Source: a virus. Taken from it: DNA of 64,000 nt. The notes below the pieces were generated by a model that saw only the letters and a list, made by a program, of their open reading frames with translations, did no database searches and had not been told where the DNA came from. Both the position numbers and the translations under genes were made by a program. Numbering within the stretch: position 1 is the first letter of the stretch; each line of letters opens with the position of its first letter. The DNA lies in the IMG/VR virus record IMGVR_UViG_3300017917_002938, positions 1 through 64,000 of that record; one strand, given 5' to 3'. Below are positions 26,191 through 37,500 of the stretch, one piece after another.

Positions 26191-29100
26191 TTATTTTCTA
26201 AAAAGTGTTTTGGCTTTTTTATATGCCTTTTCAATAAACTGAGCTGTAACAGATGTTGCTAGCAACACTGTACAGATACCCCAAACTGCATAACCACGAA
26301 GTTTAGAGCTCTTTTCAACAGGCTTAAATCCAAGTCTACCAACCATCCAGCTTATCGGTAAACCAACACTCATTATAATCTTACCTGCAAGACTGCTTTC
26401 TTCTCGTACTCCCATTCTATAGGCCATCTCTTCAGCCCATGGGCGTGCAAGTTTATAAACATACTTAGTAGTTAAATAAGACGATACTTTATCGTGCTGC
26501 TCTTGAGTTAAGAATGGAATAACTCTTGGACCTAGTCCTTTACCGTCCATCCAATCCACAACTGTCTGTGCCCATGCTAGGTATCCGTTGTAAATATGCG
26601 GATGCTCTTCGCGTAATTTCTGGCCAAACAACTGATCAGCTGCATTAATGTCGTCTTCGAAGAATCCCATCTCATTAAGCTTAGCGCAGATGATCTTACA
26701 GTCGCCACCGCCGCCACCGCCACCACCACTAGGAGGAGGTGGAGGAGGTGGTTCAGGGGTGTTACGAACCTCAAGAGTTAGTCTCATTCTAAACTCTTCT
26801 GGTTTAATCTCGTAATCACCTGCATATTTAACATCGTAACCAGCACCAGAAATAGCAGAAGTAAATTTATCTTGTCTAATAACTTCCACTTCTTGATATG
26901 GAAGCATTAAGGTAGCTTCTTCATTATTAATAATACCTGGCTCACTCAACTCACCTGATACTTTAATAATATCAGAAATAACATTAGGATCAGTATAATC
27001 TAAACGAGATTGGAAATTATAAGTTGCACCCTCAGGTTCAGCCCATCCGGAAACGTAATCTACGTGTACTCTATACTCACTGGAAGAAGTATCACTACCC
27101 TCGTAACCGTTAAAGGTATCAATATAGAATCCATTCTTATGTCTATTTAGATAAGGATCTACAGAGCTAGGAATAAACAGCTCATTAGTCTTTGCTTCAA
27201 GTTGACTTAAGCTTGTATAGAATTCAATTTGTTCAATACGGCGTTCAAGTTGTCCAATATCCTTCATGGTATAACGTCTTGGTTGGAAGAACGATGTTAC
27301 ACGTTTTACGTTCTCAGGTGAGAATTGGAAGTCACGAATTCTCTTCAACGAAGGCTTATCAGTAAATACATTACGAGACATGAATTCAATATTAGTATTG
27401 GATGCTTGTTGCGCAATAGTCGGGAACGGAGGAACTATAACTGTAGTAACAGTAATGGCGCCGCTGTTAACTCCGTTTACTCCTGTAGGCAGAGGAGGTG
27501 GTATTAATGCTCCATCCGTAGAGGCAATACCTTCAACGTTAGTTATGACGCCGTTAGTATCAACTATAACTCTATCCATTCTTGGCAGATAGCGCTCGTA
27601 ATTAAACTCAAACTCAGAATCAGGTAGAGGGAAAAGTTTATCACTTGCAGAGAATGATAGCGTGTTAGATGGATTGACTGATGCATCTGCTATAGTGCTA
27701 GTAATATTAGCAGTAGCTACAGCGTAAGGTCTAAAGTCAATCGCATCTGAAAGTAAATACAGTTGTCCGGAAGTGTCTTGATAGTCAGGAATCTCTAATG
27801 GATTAATAGCGGTATTGCCGAGAGAAGCTCTTGTACCAGTATTAGAAAGAGTATAAGAACCAGCAGAGTAATAACCAGCTGTAGATGTAGTAAAGCAATC
27901 TAGATCAACCAACAACCAGTTTGTATTTGAGACTGCTACTCCTGCATTGTCTTTCTTTATTAAATGAGCAATATCATAGTAATCATCTTTTTGACCAGAT
28001 AGACCATAAAAATATCTAGTTACATTGGTGCTGGACGTATTAACGGAAGAGTTAGTTCCTAAATAAACACCATTTATTCTAAACACATCAGGTATGCCTA
28101 GACTCCAAGGACCATCTGCTCCTGCGCTGTTGTTAGAAAGATTAAGCTTAACCAGCACTCCGCGTTTTATTTGTTTGGATACTGGAGCCGCTGATGGTCT
28201 CTTAACATCAAATGTAACATAGGTAGTACTATTGGCAGCAATACTTACACTATTAGCTATCTTAATAGTCATCGATGTACCATCTCCGCTTGTATTGGCA
28301 GATACAGCAGGAGAAATCATCGGTATAGGGAAGTTAGCAGGGTAATGTTTTACAGCATATGCACCAGAAGTAGTATCATGTGGCCATACAGTATTCAATC
28401 CTACTCTGGTTGTACCTGTTCTACTTACCACAGTTCCATAAAGCTCATTATCTAAACCAGCATTGTTTTGAGATGTAATCTTTACATGATCACCTATTTC
28501 AAAATAAGAAGTAGCACCAGTGCCTACAAATTCAGAAGAACCAGTAGACACTTGAACAGCTACACCTACCGTGTGTTCAGCGTTAGCCAAAGGAACAACG
28601 ATCAGTTCTTGGCGTTGTGTTGGAGATAAAGTAGTAGAAGAGCCATATTTAATTACATCTCCTCCACCTACTGTAACAGTGATTTCACCATTGCTCGTTA
28701 ATAGTGCATTTGTCTGTGTTGTTCTGTATACCAAGTCAACACTACTTGTTGATTTGATTGCTTTAGCGCCTGTTCTAAAAATTAATCTACTGTTAGAAGT
28801 ATTTTTAAGAATAGCACCGTTAGCACCTGTAGATGGTTCCAGTTCTGTAATAATATCAGCAGAGCCTTTTATAGTCGATGTACTACTAATGTTACGAACT
28901 TGTTTAAAGTTCTTAGCAGCATTCATTCTAATATCATACAAATACATTCTATATGTTGCATTTGCAAGACCCGGAACACCACTATCAAATACTAATGATC
29001 TAACGCGAGCTGTACCTATTTGGTTACCCGGGGTATTGCTTAAAGGTATACCAACTAAAGGTGAGAAAGAACTAGAGGTAGGTCTTGGTTCAAGGGTTGC

Positions 29101-32100
29101 TTGTGAAGGAATAGTTATGGATACCTTAGCACCCGTACCTGCAAGAACTGGTACTTGACCAACTCTTGCTGCATCAGCCGTAGTAAACTTACCTACTGCG
29201 CTGGTTACTAGTGCTCCTTGACCTCCGACAGAAGTTACGGTAACGCTTGGTGGCACTACGTACCCATAACCTTTATTTGTAATGCTAATACCCGTTATGG
29301 TGCCCCCGACGCCAATAGACGACACGTTCGCAGCAGCAGCTGCACCTCTGCCGTCCTGTGGAGTAAATACCAACGGGTCACCTACATTATAATTAGAACC
29401 CCCTGATAGAATTGATACACTTAATAACTGTGATCCAACCTCGACTAACGGTTTACCATAGTAATGACCCGTTCTCCAAACTGGATCAAATGTTATAGCA
29501 TTGGTTGCAAATTTGCCGGTGCCGTCGGTAACTACTACAGCATTAGCGTGGGAGTTAGCTACGGATAACACAGAAGCATTGGCGGTTTTTGTCTGGTTTC
29601 GAATCTGAGTATCGCCGCTTGCATTAGAAGTAATGAATGGACCGGTACAGTTAACTAATAATATAGCATTAGCAGAAGTACATGCATAGGATCCTATTAC
29701 ACCATAAACTATGTTTGCTCCGGTTCGTTGTGATACTACGTCGTTAGCTGCCCAGGCTGAGCCGTTGGCGATGCTGGTGGTCGTTACGTAGAAAGAATTT
29801 GGTACGTTGTTCCCGGTAAAATAAACAACACCACCATTAGATGATGCTGAGTTTGAATACCCAATAGTATTAATATTACACTCTACCTTTGATAGGGGAC
29901 TGGTAACTACTATATTTAATGGAGTAGAAGTAGAGTTTTGAACGTATCCATTACCACCAGCTACAACTAAGCCTTGAGTTAATATACCTGAAGCACCAAC
30001 GTTAGCTACGATTAACGCCGTATTACCAGTGCTATAGCCGTTAATGGTAGTAGGATCGTTAAGAATAGCGATAGAGAAAGCATTTACATAACCAGTACCA
30101 GGCGCGCCCACTCTTGGTGAAGTTACATTACCGGTAGCTCGAATGGTAGGAGAAGAGGTATATAATCCAGGGTTAGTTATATCTACTTTTAAAATCTTAC
30201 CTGTAGAATCAACCGCCCCAATCTTTCCAGACGCGCTTGCGTCAGCAACAGCAGTAACGTTAGCAAAAGTGCTAAAGGCGTTTGAGTAAGATATGGATAG
30301 GTCAGCATTAGTACTGGTTACTTCAAAGGTACCTACGACTTGTCTAACAACCATTACTGTTGTATTAACAATATTCTGTACGATACCAGATGCAAATACG
30401 TTTGCTGTATTACCTTGTAAAACAATACCACCCTCGAAGAAACCTATAGCGGTGTTATCAACAGTAAGCGTTGACGTTGAAGTAAGCTGAGCTCCTCCGG
30501 TAAAGTCTAATATTTGACCTGCAGTGTATCCTGCGCCTCCATCTGCTACCACTACATCGGTTATGCCGTAGGAGACATAAGATTGAGCGGAGGTAGAGTA
30601 GTTCGTACCTGGACTGGAAAGCGCTACAGAATTAATAGTACCATTTGAATTTGTAAATATTCTAGCTGAAGCACCTGTTCCAGTTGCATCTGTAATTACA
30701 ACTGCTGCTGCATTAGTATATCCTCTACCACCATCTGTAATATCAAAACTATAAATTCCTCCTACTAGTGCAGCAGGATAGGTAGTTAAGAAGTTACGTG
30801 GGCGATCATATAAAGAAACATTTGCACCAGTTCTGATATTAAAGTAACCTGACACTTCATCTACGTAAACAAAGTTACCGTAGTTAAGAGAAATAGTCTG
30901 ATTGTTAACTACCGCAACATCCGTACCGCGACGAATATCAAGAACTGTGTTACGATTAGTTTCTAGTCTCTTACCATCGATATAAGCTTTACCAGGATCG
31001 ACCACAAGCTCGGCATGGGTTACGTTGGCTGTTCGTTTATCTTTTGTAGAAACTAAAAACTCGTCAATTACGAAATCACCAGCAGTCTCGCTGGTTCTTC
31101 TTTCAAACTCTTTTGCAAGAGTTCCGTATACTGTTGCTTGTTGTTGTCTAAACGGAAATCCATCTCTGAATTCCACGATAGGGAAAAATCTATTATTAGC
31201 GGCGGCTGAAGAAGTGTTAGTAACAATTAATGTAGGTGTTACTTTTAATCTGTTTGCACCAGGTGCTGACTCGTTTGGAGTTCCGAGCGAATTGTCTAAT
31301 AGCGAAGAATCAACGCTGCTGTTCACAATTGACTCAGCTGAGTCAAAGCCAATAACTGCATTATTTACATAAGATGAATAAGCATTAACAATGATAGTTT
31401 GAGGGTCAACTCTTAGGAATAATCCTTTTTGATAGATGATACCTTCCGTTACGCTGAACGCATATGCATTACCGACAGGCACAGTGTTACCAGCAACAAA
31501 AGTGCTATCAAGAACGGTAACTTGAGCCTTAAAGTTTCTTGGATCTAGGTTAAGATTAGTCAGTACACCAGTTGCTGTACGCACAGTCACATAAGGCTCA
31601 AAGACATATCCAGCACCATTGGTGATCATAGAGATGTCGTTAATAGTACCTTGGCTGTCAGTAGTCAGAGTAGCTGATACACCAGAACCAAGAATAGCAA
31701 CTACGTTAGCAGTATTGGATACACCTTGTAAGACATTGTACCCTCTTAGTATATTCCATTTCGAATTCGTTAATGAGGTGTTTGATAAGTCGCTGTTGAT
31801 AGGCTTAACACGAAGTATCTTATAGTCTGCATCCGTGTAGGTATCAAGAATAGGATCACCATTAGCATTTACGCTGCTAAGTGTGATAGTTCCAAAAGTA
31901 GAGTTGACAGACAGAACTTCTAGGTTAGCAGTAGAAGATTCTATAGTCTGAGAAATTAAGTTGCCTGCACCTATAGTACCAACATTAAAAGATACCAGAA
32001 GCTGACTGACAAATTGTACAGAGTCAGAATTTGAAAACCCTGTACCTCCGTTATCTACGTCTACACCGAAAATAATATCGGCATCACTATAAACTGTCAG

Positions 32101-32541
32101 AACATCAGTATTACTGAATGACGAAAGATTTCCTGTGTTACCAGAGTTTAGATAGCGAAGATAAAGGTAGTTGGTATCTGGGTCACGAGAAGAGAATCCG
32201 GTTTTGTAATTAATTACCCTTGCAACAAGATTAGCAGCATTTCGTACATTGAGATCTAGATATCCAGGCAGGTCTACTGGCTGGTTATCTAGCTGAACGT
32301 CTTGTAGTTTTACATAGTCATATTTTTCAATAAATTGAAAATTACAACCGCTGATGATCGTACCGCTTTTGAATACATGATCACCAAAGCGCTCTATCTG
32401 GTTTTGGAGGATAGTCTGTAATTGAGTTAACTCACGAGTTTGTACAGACACGCCAGGACGAAAAAGAACTTTATAATAGTTTTTATCCTGGTCAAAATCG
32501 TCATGATATGGTGTAATGTTTAAATTTGTCTCTATAGGCAT
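26191..32541 (-). CDS. DUF4815 giant baseplate protein with Pro/Gly hinge and C-terminal membrane-like helix (2116 aa)
   Basis: The N terminus (NITPYHDDFDQDKNYYKVLFRPGVSVQTRELTQLQ region) is the DUF4815 signature of T4-like marine phages. Many beta repeats with the core GGxGYTxxxxVxFT...GTITxVxIxxxGxGY follow (for example around residues 155-170, 590-650 and 1080-1125). The DFRPY and KRxxDFxFSPENVKRVTSFFQPRRYTMKDIGQLERRIEQIE segments, the latter a coiled coil, are typical of the family. Near residue 1935 lies a run of Pro then Gly, followed by a 170-residue helical domain (CAKLNEMGFFEDDINAADQLF) that ends in a hydrophobic helix (GICTVLLATSVTAQ) and a basic tail. Function is unproven; it is a long baseplate-associated protein in the operon after gp8. 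Confidence 0.8.
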   Translation of the reverse strand: MPIETNLNITPYHDDFDQDKNYYKVLFRPGVSVQTRELTQLQTILQNQIERFGDHVFKSGTIISGCNFQFIEKYDYVKLQDVQLDNQPVDLPGYLDLNVRNAANLVARVINYKTGFSSRDPDTNYLYLRYLNSGNTGNLSSFSNTDVLTVYSDADIIFGVDVDNGGTGFSNSDSVQFVSQLLVSFNVGTIGAGNLISQTIESSTANLEVLSVNSTFGTITLSSVNANGDPILDTYTDADYKILRVKPINSDLSNTSLTNSKWNILRGYNVLQGVSNTANVVAILGSGVSATLTTDSQGTINDISMITNGAGYVFEPYVTVRTATGVLTNLNLDPRNFKAQVTVLDSTFVAGNTVPVGNAYAFSVTEGIIYQKGLFLRVDPQTIIVNAYSSYVNNAVIGFDSAESIVNSSVDSSLLDNSLGTPNESAPGANRLKVTPTLIVTNTSSAAANNRFFPIVEFRDGFPFRQQQATVYGTLAKEFERRTSETAGDFVIDEFLVSTKDKRTANVTHAELVVDPGKAYIDGKRLETNRNTVLDIRRGTDVAVVNNQTISLNYGNFVYVDEVSGYFNIRTGANVSLYDRPRNFLTTYPAALVGGIYSFDITDGGRGYTNAAAVVITDATGTGASARIFTNSNGTINSVALSSPGTNYSTSAQSYVSYGITDVVVADGGAGYTAGQILDFTGGAQLTSTSTLTVDNTAIGFFEGGIVLQGNTANVFASGIVQNIVNTTVMVVRQVVGTFEVTSTNADLSISYSNAFSTFANVTAVADASASGKIGAVDSTGKILKVDITNPGLYTSSPTIRATGNVTSPRVGAPGTGYVNAFSIAILNDPTTINGYSTGNTALIVANVGASGILTQGLVVAGGNGYVQNSTSTPLNIVVTSPLSKVECNINTIGYSNSASSNGGVVYFTGNNVPNSFYVTTTSIANGSAWAANDVVSQRTGANIVYGVIGSYACTSANAILLVNCTGPFITSNASGDTQIRNQTKTANASVLSVANSHANAVVVTDGTGKFATNAITFDPVWRTGHYYGKPLVEVGSQLLSVSILSGGSNYNVGDPLVFTPQDGRGAAAAANVSSIGVGGTITGISITNKGYGYVVPPSVTVTSVGGQGALVTSAVGKFTTADAARVGQVPVLAGTGAKVSITIPSQATLEPRPTSSSFSPLVGIPLSNTPGNQIGTARVRSLVFDSGVPGLANATYRMYLYDIRMNAAKNFKQVRNISSTSTIKGSADIITELEPSTGANGAILKNTSNSRLIFRTGAKAIKSTSSVDLVYRTTQTNALLTSNGEITVTVGGGDVIKYGSSTTLSPTQRQELIVVPLANAEHTVGVAVQVSTGSSEFVGTGATSYFEIGDHVKITSQNNAGLDNELYGTVVSRTGTTRVGLNTVWPHDTTSGAYAVKHYPANFPIPMISPAVSANTSGDGTSMTIKIANSVSIAANSTTYVTFDVKRPSAAPVSKQIKRGVLVKLNLSNNSAGADGPWSLGIPDVFRINGVYLGTNSSVNTSSTNVTRYFYGLSGQKDDYYDIAHLIKKDNAGVAVSNTNWLLVDLDCFTTSTAGYYSAGSYTLSNTGTRASLGNTAINPLEIPDYQDTSGQLYLLSDAIDFRPYAVATANITSTIADASVNPSNTLSFSASDKLFPLPDSEFEFNYERYLPRMDRVIVDTNGVITNVEGIASTDGALIPPPLPTGVNGVNSGAITVTTVIVPPFPTIAQQASNTNIEFMSRNVFTDKPSLKRIRDFQFSPENVKRVTSFFQPRRYTMKDIGQLERRIEQIEFYTSLSQLEAKTNELFIPSSVDPYLNRHKNGFYIDTFNGYEGSDTSSSEYRVHVDYVSGWAEPEGATYNFQSRLDYTDPNVISDIIKVSGELSEPGIINNEEATLMLPYQEVEVIRQDKFTSAISGAGYDVKYAGDYEIKPEEFRMRLTLEVRNTPEPPPPPPPSGGGGGGGGDCKIICAKLNEMGFFEDDINAADQLFGQKLREEHPHIYNGYLAWAQTVVDWMDGKGLGPRVIPFLTQEQHDKVSSYLTTKYVYKLARPWAEEMAYRMGVREESSLAGKIIMSVGLPISWMVGRLGFKPVEKSSKLRGYAVWGICTVLLATSVTAQFIEKAYKKAKTLFRK

Positions 32542-32550
32542 TGTAACCTC

Positions 32551-34557
32551 TTAAAACTCCAAAACTAGTCTGATAGTTTCTGATTGACTTCCGTTTCTGG
32601 TAATGGGATCGCCGTGCTCCGCGTACAGCAAGTCTCCTGTACCGGTAACTATATCTGAAGTATATGATGATAAGATATTTGCTGTAGCACCGCTATCTTG
32701 TCCTGTAAGTGTATATATCGAGCCAGAATTGAAAGTTCCGTTAACTTGTGTCAAGCATACCAATGTACTATTAGCAGAATGCATAAAGCCGTTTGCATTT
32801 GTAGTAGATTGATATATTGGCTCATCATTAGCGAAAGTTCCAGACAGGTTTGAAATATAAATTCTTGTTCTATTATCGAACGTATTCCAGTTATTATAGG
32901 ATTTAGTAGGTTCACCTACATTTATGGCTGTTATTAATCCAGTAGCACCCGTTTCTTCACCGATGATTAGTTCACCAGTAGTAAATTTAGGTGTGGCATC
33001 AGTTACGTAAAGAACACCGCCTGAATAACCTGTTCTAACTGCTTGTGCAGTAATCGTGGCTAATGCAAATTTAGCATTAGTACAAGCAAATCCTACGTTT
33101 GAAGATATTTGTATGACTGAAGAATTAACAAAACTTACTTGTTTTATTCTTTGAACATTATTTGTAGTATCATATATGTAGATGTAATCACCAACTCTAA
33201 CGCTATTAGAAAAATCGGTACTTACACCTGCTGAATTAGAAAACGAGTTAGATGATGTTGTAACTGATACTTCACCGTGTAATCTGCTATATTTAAATTG
33301 GTAAATAATCTCGTCGCTTGCGGTGGAACCTTTTTCGTCTGTAAGAGAAATTTGTACATTATCAAATAAAGGATCTTTCAGTATTTGTATTTTTCTGTAA
33401 TCATTTACTACAGGTAAATAACCTGACTCATCTGTGTTATATTTTACACTTAAACCTATTCTCTTACAACCAAGTTCTTTTGCTGGATTAGTTCCATGTC
33501 CCCCTGATGGAGATATGAAAGGTATTAGTACTGCAGCATTAGAAGCAGCGTTTACTGAGCCCGTATTACCCGCAACAACCGCAGTAGCATAGGAATAATT
33601 ACTTCCTACATTCACCATTACTACGCTATTGATAGGGTAAAGAGTTCCTGATGCTGTATTAACAGTAGCATAAGCTAGTGCACCAGTTCCGTCTCCAGTA
33701 ATAACAACTTTTGGTCTAATAATATATTGAGTTGTAGCGTCAGGGGTAACTGTAAACGCACTATCAATTACCGCAATTCGATCTGTAGTATAATCTACTA
33801 ATGTTCTATATTGACCTGCCCCGGTTCCAGCCACGGTAATTATAACGCTACCAGTATAAAAATCTGCGTTTGAAGATCCTTGAGAGGATAATCTGTAGGT
33901 TGTATTGTTTGATACTCTTATGTCTGCACTACTAAAAGTACCATCAAGGCTTGAAATATAATTAGAACCGTTGGATGTTATTCCTACTACGGTGATAGCA
34001 CCATCTACCGCAGCCGCAGATACTGCCGTATTAGTGTACACCGGCATGTGATTAGAAGTAGCAAACTTCTCAAACGTTGCTTCTGGTACTTGATATAAAA
34101 ACTTCCACTTATATCCATCAACAGTAATAAAACTATCCGCAGAGGTATCAGTGTCGGTAGGTGCTGCGGTTGAAGTGCCGCCAAAATTATTATCTAAACA
34201 TTTATATACATTATAGACAGCACCATTTTTATGCACTACATAATACTGCTTTGTAAGAAGATCAGTATCGGTATGATTGTATCTTGCGTATACGGTGTTA
34301 GACGTCCAGGTGTATCTGTCAATCATATACGCAACATCATTAGACGTTATTTTTTTACCAAATATAATTTCTTGATAGGGATCAATCTCCACGTCTTTAA
34401 CGCTCTCGGTAGGACTGGGTACCTGGTCGTCTCCCCCGTCGTACTCTGTAGATCTTGATGCAACAAGATAGTACACGTTGTTGGCCGGCTCTGTAATAGA
34501 TTCAACCAATTGATCTACAACGTGTCTTCTAAAGTTTCTTAATACTATTTTTCCCAT
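32551..34557 (-). CDS. 8: Baseplate wedge protein gp8-like (668 aa)
   Basis: The first 190 residues match the gp8 fold of T4 baseplate wedges. YYLVASRSTEYDGGDDQVPSP corresponds to the T4 segment near FITFGRSEPW. NVYKCLDN...GYKWKFLYQVPE corresponds to VYRCLD...GYVWEYLFEIPP. The C terminus (NGSQSETIRLVLEF) resembles the T4 gp8 end (MDQTEEINILFTF). It is about twice as long as T4 gp8 (334 residues) because beta modules are inserted (about 190-560). It follows the gp7-like gene by 30 bp with a late-promoter-like box in the gap. Role: wedge assembly linking gp7 to other wedge parts. Confidence 0.82.
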   Translation of the reverse strand: MGKIVLRNFRRHVVDQLVESITEPANNVYYLVASRSTEYDGGDDQVPSPTESVKDVEIDPYQEIIFGKKITSNDVAYMIDRYTWTSNTVYARYNHTDTDLLTKQYYVVHKNGAVYNVYKCLDNNFGGTSTAAPTDTDTSADSFITVDGYKWKFLYQVPEATFEKFATSNHMPVYTNTAVSAAAVDGAITVVGITSNGSNYISSLDGTFSSADIRVSNNTTYRLSSQGSSNADFYTGSVIITVAGTGAGQYRTLVDYTTDRIAVIDSAFTVTPDATTQYIIRPKVVITGDGTGALAYATVNTASGTLYPINSVVMVNVGSNYSYATAVVAGNTGSVNAASNAAVLIPFISPSGGHGTNPAKELGCKRIGLSVKYNTDESGYLPVVNDYRKIQILKDPLFDNVQISLTDEKGSTASDEIIYQFKYSRLHGEVSVTTSSNSFSNSAGVSTDFSNSVRVGDYIYIYDTTNNVQRIKQVSFVNSSVIQISSNVGFACTNAKFALATITAQAVRTGYSGGVLYVTDATPKFTTGELIIGEETGATGLITAINVGEPTKSYNNWNTFDNRTRIYISNLSGTFANDEPIYQSTTNANGFMHSANSTLVCLTQVNGTFNSGSIYTLTGQDSGATANILSSYTSDIVTGTGDLLYAEHGDPITRNGSQSETIRLVLEF

Positions 34558-34575
34558 ATCTTCATCCGAAAATAT

Positions 34576-34583
34576 TATTTATT
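34576..34583 (-). promoter_or_regulatory. Late-promoter-like box AATAAATA upstream of gp8
   Basis: The minus strand carries AATAAATA (7 of 8 matches to TATAAATA) in the 30-bp gap between the gp7-like gene and gp8, 19 bases before the gp8 ATG. Most neighbouring gaps are only a few bases, so this larger gap with a near-consensus box is suggestive. A single-mismatch hit in AT-rich DNA is weak evidence alone. Confidence 0.4.
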
Positions 34584-34587
34584 ATGC

Positions 34588-37500
34588 TTAGCTAACAGTG
34601 ATGCTTGAGTTTGATGGATTTTCTACTGTTATATCTATTGTCTCAACGCTTGTCTTCAGCACACCACCAAAATATTGAGTTCCAGCTACATGAAGAACTT
34701 CTCTTAAGACATCTCTATATGTTTCTATAGGGATTGCACTTTGCACTTCATAAGAGTATTCTTGGTAATAACTACCATCAAACAATTTTTTTGTATCGCT
34801 TAAAAAACCGTCAGTAGAAAGATACCTACCTTCGCCTACACCCTGATTAAGAATGTTCGTTTTAGCGGTAGCAGAGAATCCTTGACGGTTAGTAAATGAA
34901 ACAGTTTCATCTTGAATGTAGCCTAAACCAGAATCAATAATCTCTACATTAGTTACTGCTCCATTGGCTGAAATAACTCTGGCATCAATGAATGCATTTT
35001 CACCCATAGCCTGTGAACCTGCCTCAACGGTAACACTTTGGGCATTAGCTACAGTGCCGGTTACTGAACCTATTAATTCTTTACCTACAACAAAATCTTT
35101 AAATAGAGACTGTCTTCTAACTAATAACCATCCTCTTGGATTAGTGTTACTTATTGGTGTCGGAGTAGCAGATTTTATAAACCCTCTTACAGACGTTGTA
35201 AGTGATATATTGGTTACTGATCCGTTAGCCAATTGTTTACTTGTAATAGTTCTGAAAGCACCATTTGAAAACACACCGCTAATTGGATCAATCAAAACAG
35301 TATAGGTGTTAAGATCTACATCATAAGAAGCTGCATTCACTACACCATATACAGATGTATTAGTTAATGAGTAAACATACTCACCAGGAATAGGAAGTGA
35401 GGGCATCGTGTTTGACGTAAATACAGCGTCTGTATATACGGTTAGATCCTCACCTATTCCTTTAAGAGTTACAGCAATATTAGCACTGCTTCCAGAACCG
35501 GTTACTGTTACTGACGGGGTAGATGTATAATAGTTTCCTGTATTCGACAGAGCAACGCTAGTAATAGTGCCGTTAGCAGCCGTTGTAACGGTACCGTTTG
35601 CGTTTATGCCGCCACCGCCACTGAACGCTAATACATCACCATTAGTATAACCGGTACCTCCATTGTTAATAACAACGTTCGAACTTAATATACGACTCAC
35701 TGTATAGGAAGGTATTGTAGTGTATCCTGAGCCATTGGCTGATATGGTAACTGCAGTAATAGTTCCATTAGCATTAGTAGTGATGTATGCGTTAGCCCCT
35801 GAGCCTGTTCCGGTAAATACTACAAGCTCATTATTAGTATAACTGGCTCCACCGTTCTCTATTCTTACTGCTCTTATTTTATTTGTATCTGCGGCGTCAC
35901 CTTTAATTACAACCGAGGCTGCATTTGTAATACCTACTCCCCTGTTATTATATACTAAACTTGTGATGGTTCCGTTAGAGTTAGTAACAACCGAAACGTT
36001 CGCTTTAGCTATACTACCTGTTATAGTACTAGTAAACGCAGCATTAATGAAGAAGAGACCCGTTCCATAAACTGTATTACGGAATTGATGACTTGTATTG
36101 AGTGCTGTTCCATTAGTGTATCCCCAGCCTCCGTCACTTATAGTTATAGTATTTAATTGATTATTTCCATAATAATTACCTCCGTTGGAAGTTATAGGGA
36201 GTGCATTAGTAGTTAAACTGTATCTAGTACCTGTAGTCGATTGTATAACGGCTTCACCTCGTCTGAATAGACCGGGAGTACCATCATACTCTATGTACAC
36301 ATCCTGTTTATTATACGACGCTACTAAAGGTTCATAGGGGTACACGAACGGATCAATGTTGTAATTTTCACCCGGGTTAATACTAGTAAGAGAAGCAATA
36401 GAACCTATCGAGATATTACGGGAGTCTAACAAATCATTAAGAAGAGTTTTTAAGTGTCCTGTTTGATTTCCTGCAAACCCGTATGGGAATAAAGCTATTA
36501 CGTTAGCACCAGAGCCGCCGGATAAAGTTATTGTTGGATCAGATGAATATCCTTCTCCAGTATCAACTGGCACTATTACTTCAATAGTGCCTGAGTTATT
36601 AGTTACAATTTGTAAATTAGCGACAGATGATGGAGATCCTCCTGTGGTAGATGTGTATCCGTTTGTATACCCTGTACCACCATTAGCTACCAATACATCT
36701 AAAATATTACCAAATGTAGCATTCGCACCGGTTAATTTTACACTCATGAAAGGAACCGATAAAGTACCTAGACCGTCATTATTACCAGCCAATCTATCAG
36801 AAGTAACTGTAACAGTTTCAGCATTCTCAATAAAACCAATCTGGGCATTAGCAGTTTGTCCACTATAGATATTAGTTATTTCTACTTCTATGTCTGATTC
36901 ATCACCCTTCAATCTACTACCTACTCCGTAATAAAAAGTATTGCTTATGTCTATTAACCCTAGATGGCCACCACCAAACCCATATTGGCCTGCTGTCCAA
37001 CTAGTATGAACGTTAGAGCCCATCACATTACCTGATGCTGTTACGCTAGAATAGGAATTAATGTATCCACCAATATTAGAAGATGCTTTTATAGTACCAC
37101 TCACAAATCCAGATGTACTAATTATAGTATTAGATTCATTAAAAGAATTGCCGCTAGTGTTTGTTATTCTTAATCGTTTAGTGCTGGTAATGAAAGTGGG
37201 ATTGGCATTTCCAAGATAGAAGGTAACGTTTGCAACGTTAGAAAAAGCTGATATACCGGACAAGTTGCTAAATGTTCCTTGAACATTTGCAAGTACCACA
37301 TAGCTTACATTTGACTGATTAAAATTAGATTTCCAAGGCACACCTACAATATATCCGTTAGCAGTCGACCCTTGTCTTACAAACTGACCAGGAGCAAAAC
37401 CACCGGCTATAGATCCAGTATCTAATTCTACTACTACAGTATCTGTGACACTTTCAATTATACCAGTGGTAACGTTAGCAGAACCATTACTCTGTACAAC

